Below are positions 62,559-64,000 of a DNA stretch of 64,000 bases, piece after piece. The position numbers and the translations under genes were made by a program. Source of the DNA: Lutjanus erythropterus (taxonomy: Eukaryota > Chordata > Actinopteri > Lutjaniformes > Lutjanidae); assembly GCA_020091685.1 (NCBI GenBank), contig CM034591.1:12720833-12784832 (forward strand). Direction: 5' to 3'. The notes beneath the pieces were generated by a model. That model saw only the letters and a list, made by a program, of their open reading frames with translations. It did not search any database and had not been told where the DNA came from. How positions within the stretch are numbered: the first letter of the stretch is position 1; each line of letters starts with the position of its first letter.

Positions 62559-62604
62559 ATGTATTAAAGTTTTATAGACTTGTTTAATGTCAACAAAAAC
62601 ATAA

Positions 62605-62870
62605 TTAAAATTAAGGCTACACAGTATAGTTTTAAAAAATTATATTGTGATTATTTCGACAGATATGATGATCTCAACGAATGAGAGAATTCTTACATCT
62701 GGAGAACAAGATTTGTAGGCCAGCAGCAATACAGTATTTTTATTATACTGCTGTTTTATCACACATTTTTCCCTTATGAAAAAAATTGCAGCTTGTGCAG
62801 ATAGGATATTGCACTTGGCTATATTGCAATATGGATAATACTTTGATGAACTATGCAGCCCTAATTAAAA
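62605..62870. repeat. dispersed repeat, fuller copy of 1-195
   Basis: TGGAGAACAAGATTTGTAGG, TACTGCTGTTTTATCACAC, GATATTGCACTTGGCTATAT, TATTGCAATATGGATAATAC and GCAGCCCTAA; matches 1-195 and extends it on the left. Confidence 0.6.
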
Positions 62871-63379
62871 ATAAATAGAGGTTTTAGCATTTATCCCACA
62901 GATTTTTCATTCCTGACTGTGTGGGATGGCTTTGAAACAACATTTAGACCTTCATGTTGGGAAATAAAATGCCCAGAAAGTTTAATCCACGTAATTAAAG
63001 CATCTTATTTCTGGTCAAAAGCCTCTGAGAGTGGCGAAGTGTGCACTGGGAGGACTCATGACCTCAGTATTTCTGAAACTCTGGCTGCAGCCCTGCCCCT
63101 CAGCATTAGGAAACACACATAACAACTCAACAAATGACTTCAACTTTAAACCTGAACTTTAACAAAAAGGCTCAACGGACAAACAAACCCAAATAAAGTC
63201 TAACTGAGGCACCGCTGACTCTTCAGACAGGTCCATGCTGCCGTGACTACACTACACAGACTTCAGAGGTGCCCATTCACCTTTCAACACCGTCCACAAG
63301 TGAGCCCGGGGAGGCTTGATCGAGTGGGTTTGTGGGTTTCTTCTAACGCTACCAGGACCTCTCCACCCGACCCCAGCAC

Positions 63380-63800
63380 GTAAACAAATAAAGCTCCAGT
63401 TTCATCATCTAGAGGGGGCTGTTTCCTGTCCAAACGCAGCCCTCAGCCTGCCTCCCCTCCCTCTCCTCTTCCACATATACACACACACGCACAGAAAACT
63501 CTACACCTCCGCCTCATCAGAGCCGCTCGCTCGTCTCCCCCGCCCCCAAAATGCCAGCCTCTTTCCACTGCTCAATTGCCGAGAGGAATGGAGGGATTTG
63601 AGGGAAGAAAGAGGGAAAGAGGGGGATGGGTGGCTGGAGAGGCAGAGGGGATTGGGAGTATGCACGGGGATCTTATTGCAGCTTCATCCCAGTGAAATAT
63701 TTTGCTGTGGAGAAGGCGTAGGGAGAGACAGACAGAAAGGCTACACTGCTGTGGCATCTAGATAGTGAGAGACCCCAGACCCCCACTGAGCCCTCCCTGC
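63380..63800. other. CT-rich then GA-rich sequence, no gene assigned
   Basis: A pyrimidine-rich stretch (63425-63540) precedes a purine-rich one (63580-63650). Open frames on both strands are explained by composition. Might be regulatory or just low complexity. Confidence 0.3.
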
Positions 63801-64000
63801 CTCTCTGACAATAGAACCTTTATGCTGTGGAGTTTTGGTTTGTCTTAACAGCCTTTGAAAATAGGAAGGAAAGCACAACATAACAACACCAGCAAATGTA
63901 ATTTACCCCTCAATGTAAACATGCAGAGATGAAACATGCGTGAGTGTGTGCATCTACTCCAAAACTTTTTCCATTTGAGCTTCCAGACTTATTTGCAGGG

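Larger units (their letters stand above)
41699..64000 (-). other. smad6: smad6 intron 3 (continues beyond window)
   Basis: Upstream of the smad6 MH2 exon I looked for the two small middle exons (PPPPYSR, DEYKPLDLSD and TLSYTETEA in human) and the large first exon with MH1 and found none. In human SMAD6 the last intron is also long, so this whole stretch is read as intron 3. It holds repeats, microsatellites and possible regulatory blocks listed separately, and no other recognisable gene. Parts not listed (for example 44,000-44,150, 45,400-46,650, 54,000-55,600, 56,250-57,300, 60,300-60,850 and 61,000-62,050) show nothing specific. Confidence 0.7.

Noticed and set aside
41800-64000. Smad6 exons 1-3 (MH1, PPPPYSR and SYTETEAT segments)
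   Set aside because: Looked for on the minus strand; no convincing match, so they are taken to be beyond the right end.

Overview
The window is teleost fish nuclear DNA, most likely from a percomorph. It is AT-rich, nearly gene-free between two gene ends, full of CA/GT microsatellites, and carries many short non-autonomous repeats of kinds that I know from percomorph genomes. Family assignments of repeats are from memory of such sequences, not from a database search.

Only two host genes can be recognised, both on the minus strand and both from the SMAD family. At 2106-2308 lies coding exon 1 of smad3 (start of the MH1 domain), followed on the minus strand by intron 1, which runs off the left end. 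At 41052-41698 lies the last coding exon of smad6, carrying the complete MH2 domain of this inhibitory SMAD. Its intron 3 fills the window from 41699 to the right end, and the earlier exons lie outside. The order smad6 then smad3, same strand, matches the SMAD6-SMAD3 neighbourhood on human chromosome 15q22. Here the space from the smad6 stop to the smad3 start is only about 38.7 kb. Smad3 transmits TGF-beta/activin signals; Smad6 blocks mainly BMP signalling, so the two genes are functional opposites in one pathway system and may share distal regulation.

Layout: 1-2105 smad3 intron 1, rebuilt by repeats including a long inverted-repeat element; 2106-2308 smad3 exon 1; 2309-2830 5' UTR and promoter; 2831-40650 intergenic DNA with many transposon fossils, a 42-bp minisatellite (34430-35055), a consensus CTCF-type site (17722-17735), a double AP-1 palindrome (15340-15353) and a POU-octamer-bearing stretch (18120-18560); 40655-41051 smad6 3' UTR; 41052-41698 smad6 exon; 41699-64000 smad6 intron with further repeats, two PIF/Harbinger-like remnants that still show coding traces, a purine-rich tract and a few stretches that look like non-coding regulatory DNA.

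No new biological system is evident. The best leads are a 30-residue His/Gly/Ser-rich insertion inside the Smad6 MH2 domain, an orphan exon-like open frame at 9465-9686 with matching splice sites, and a minisatellite whose units repeat a CTCF-like core.
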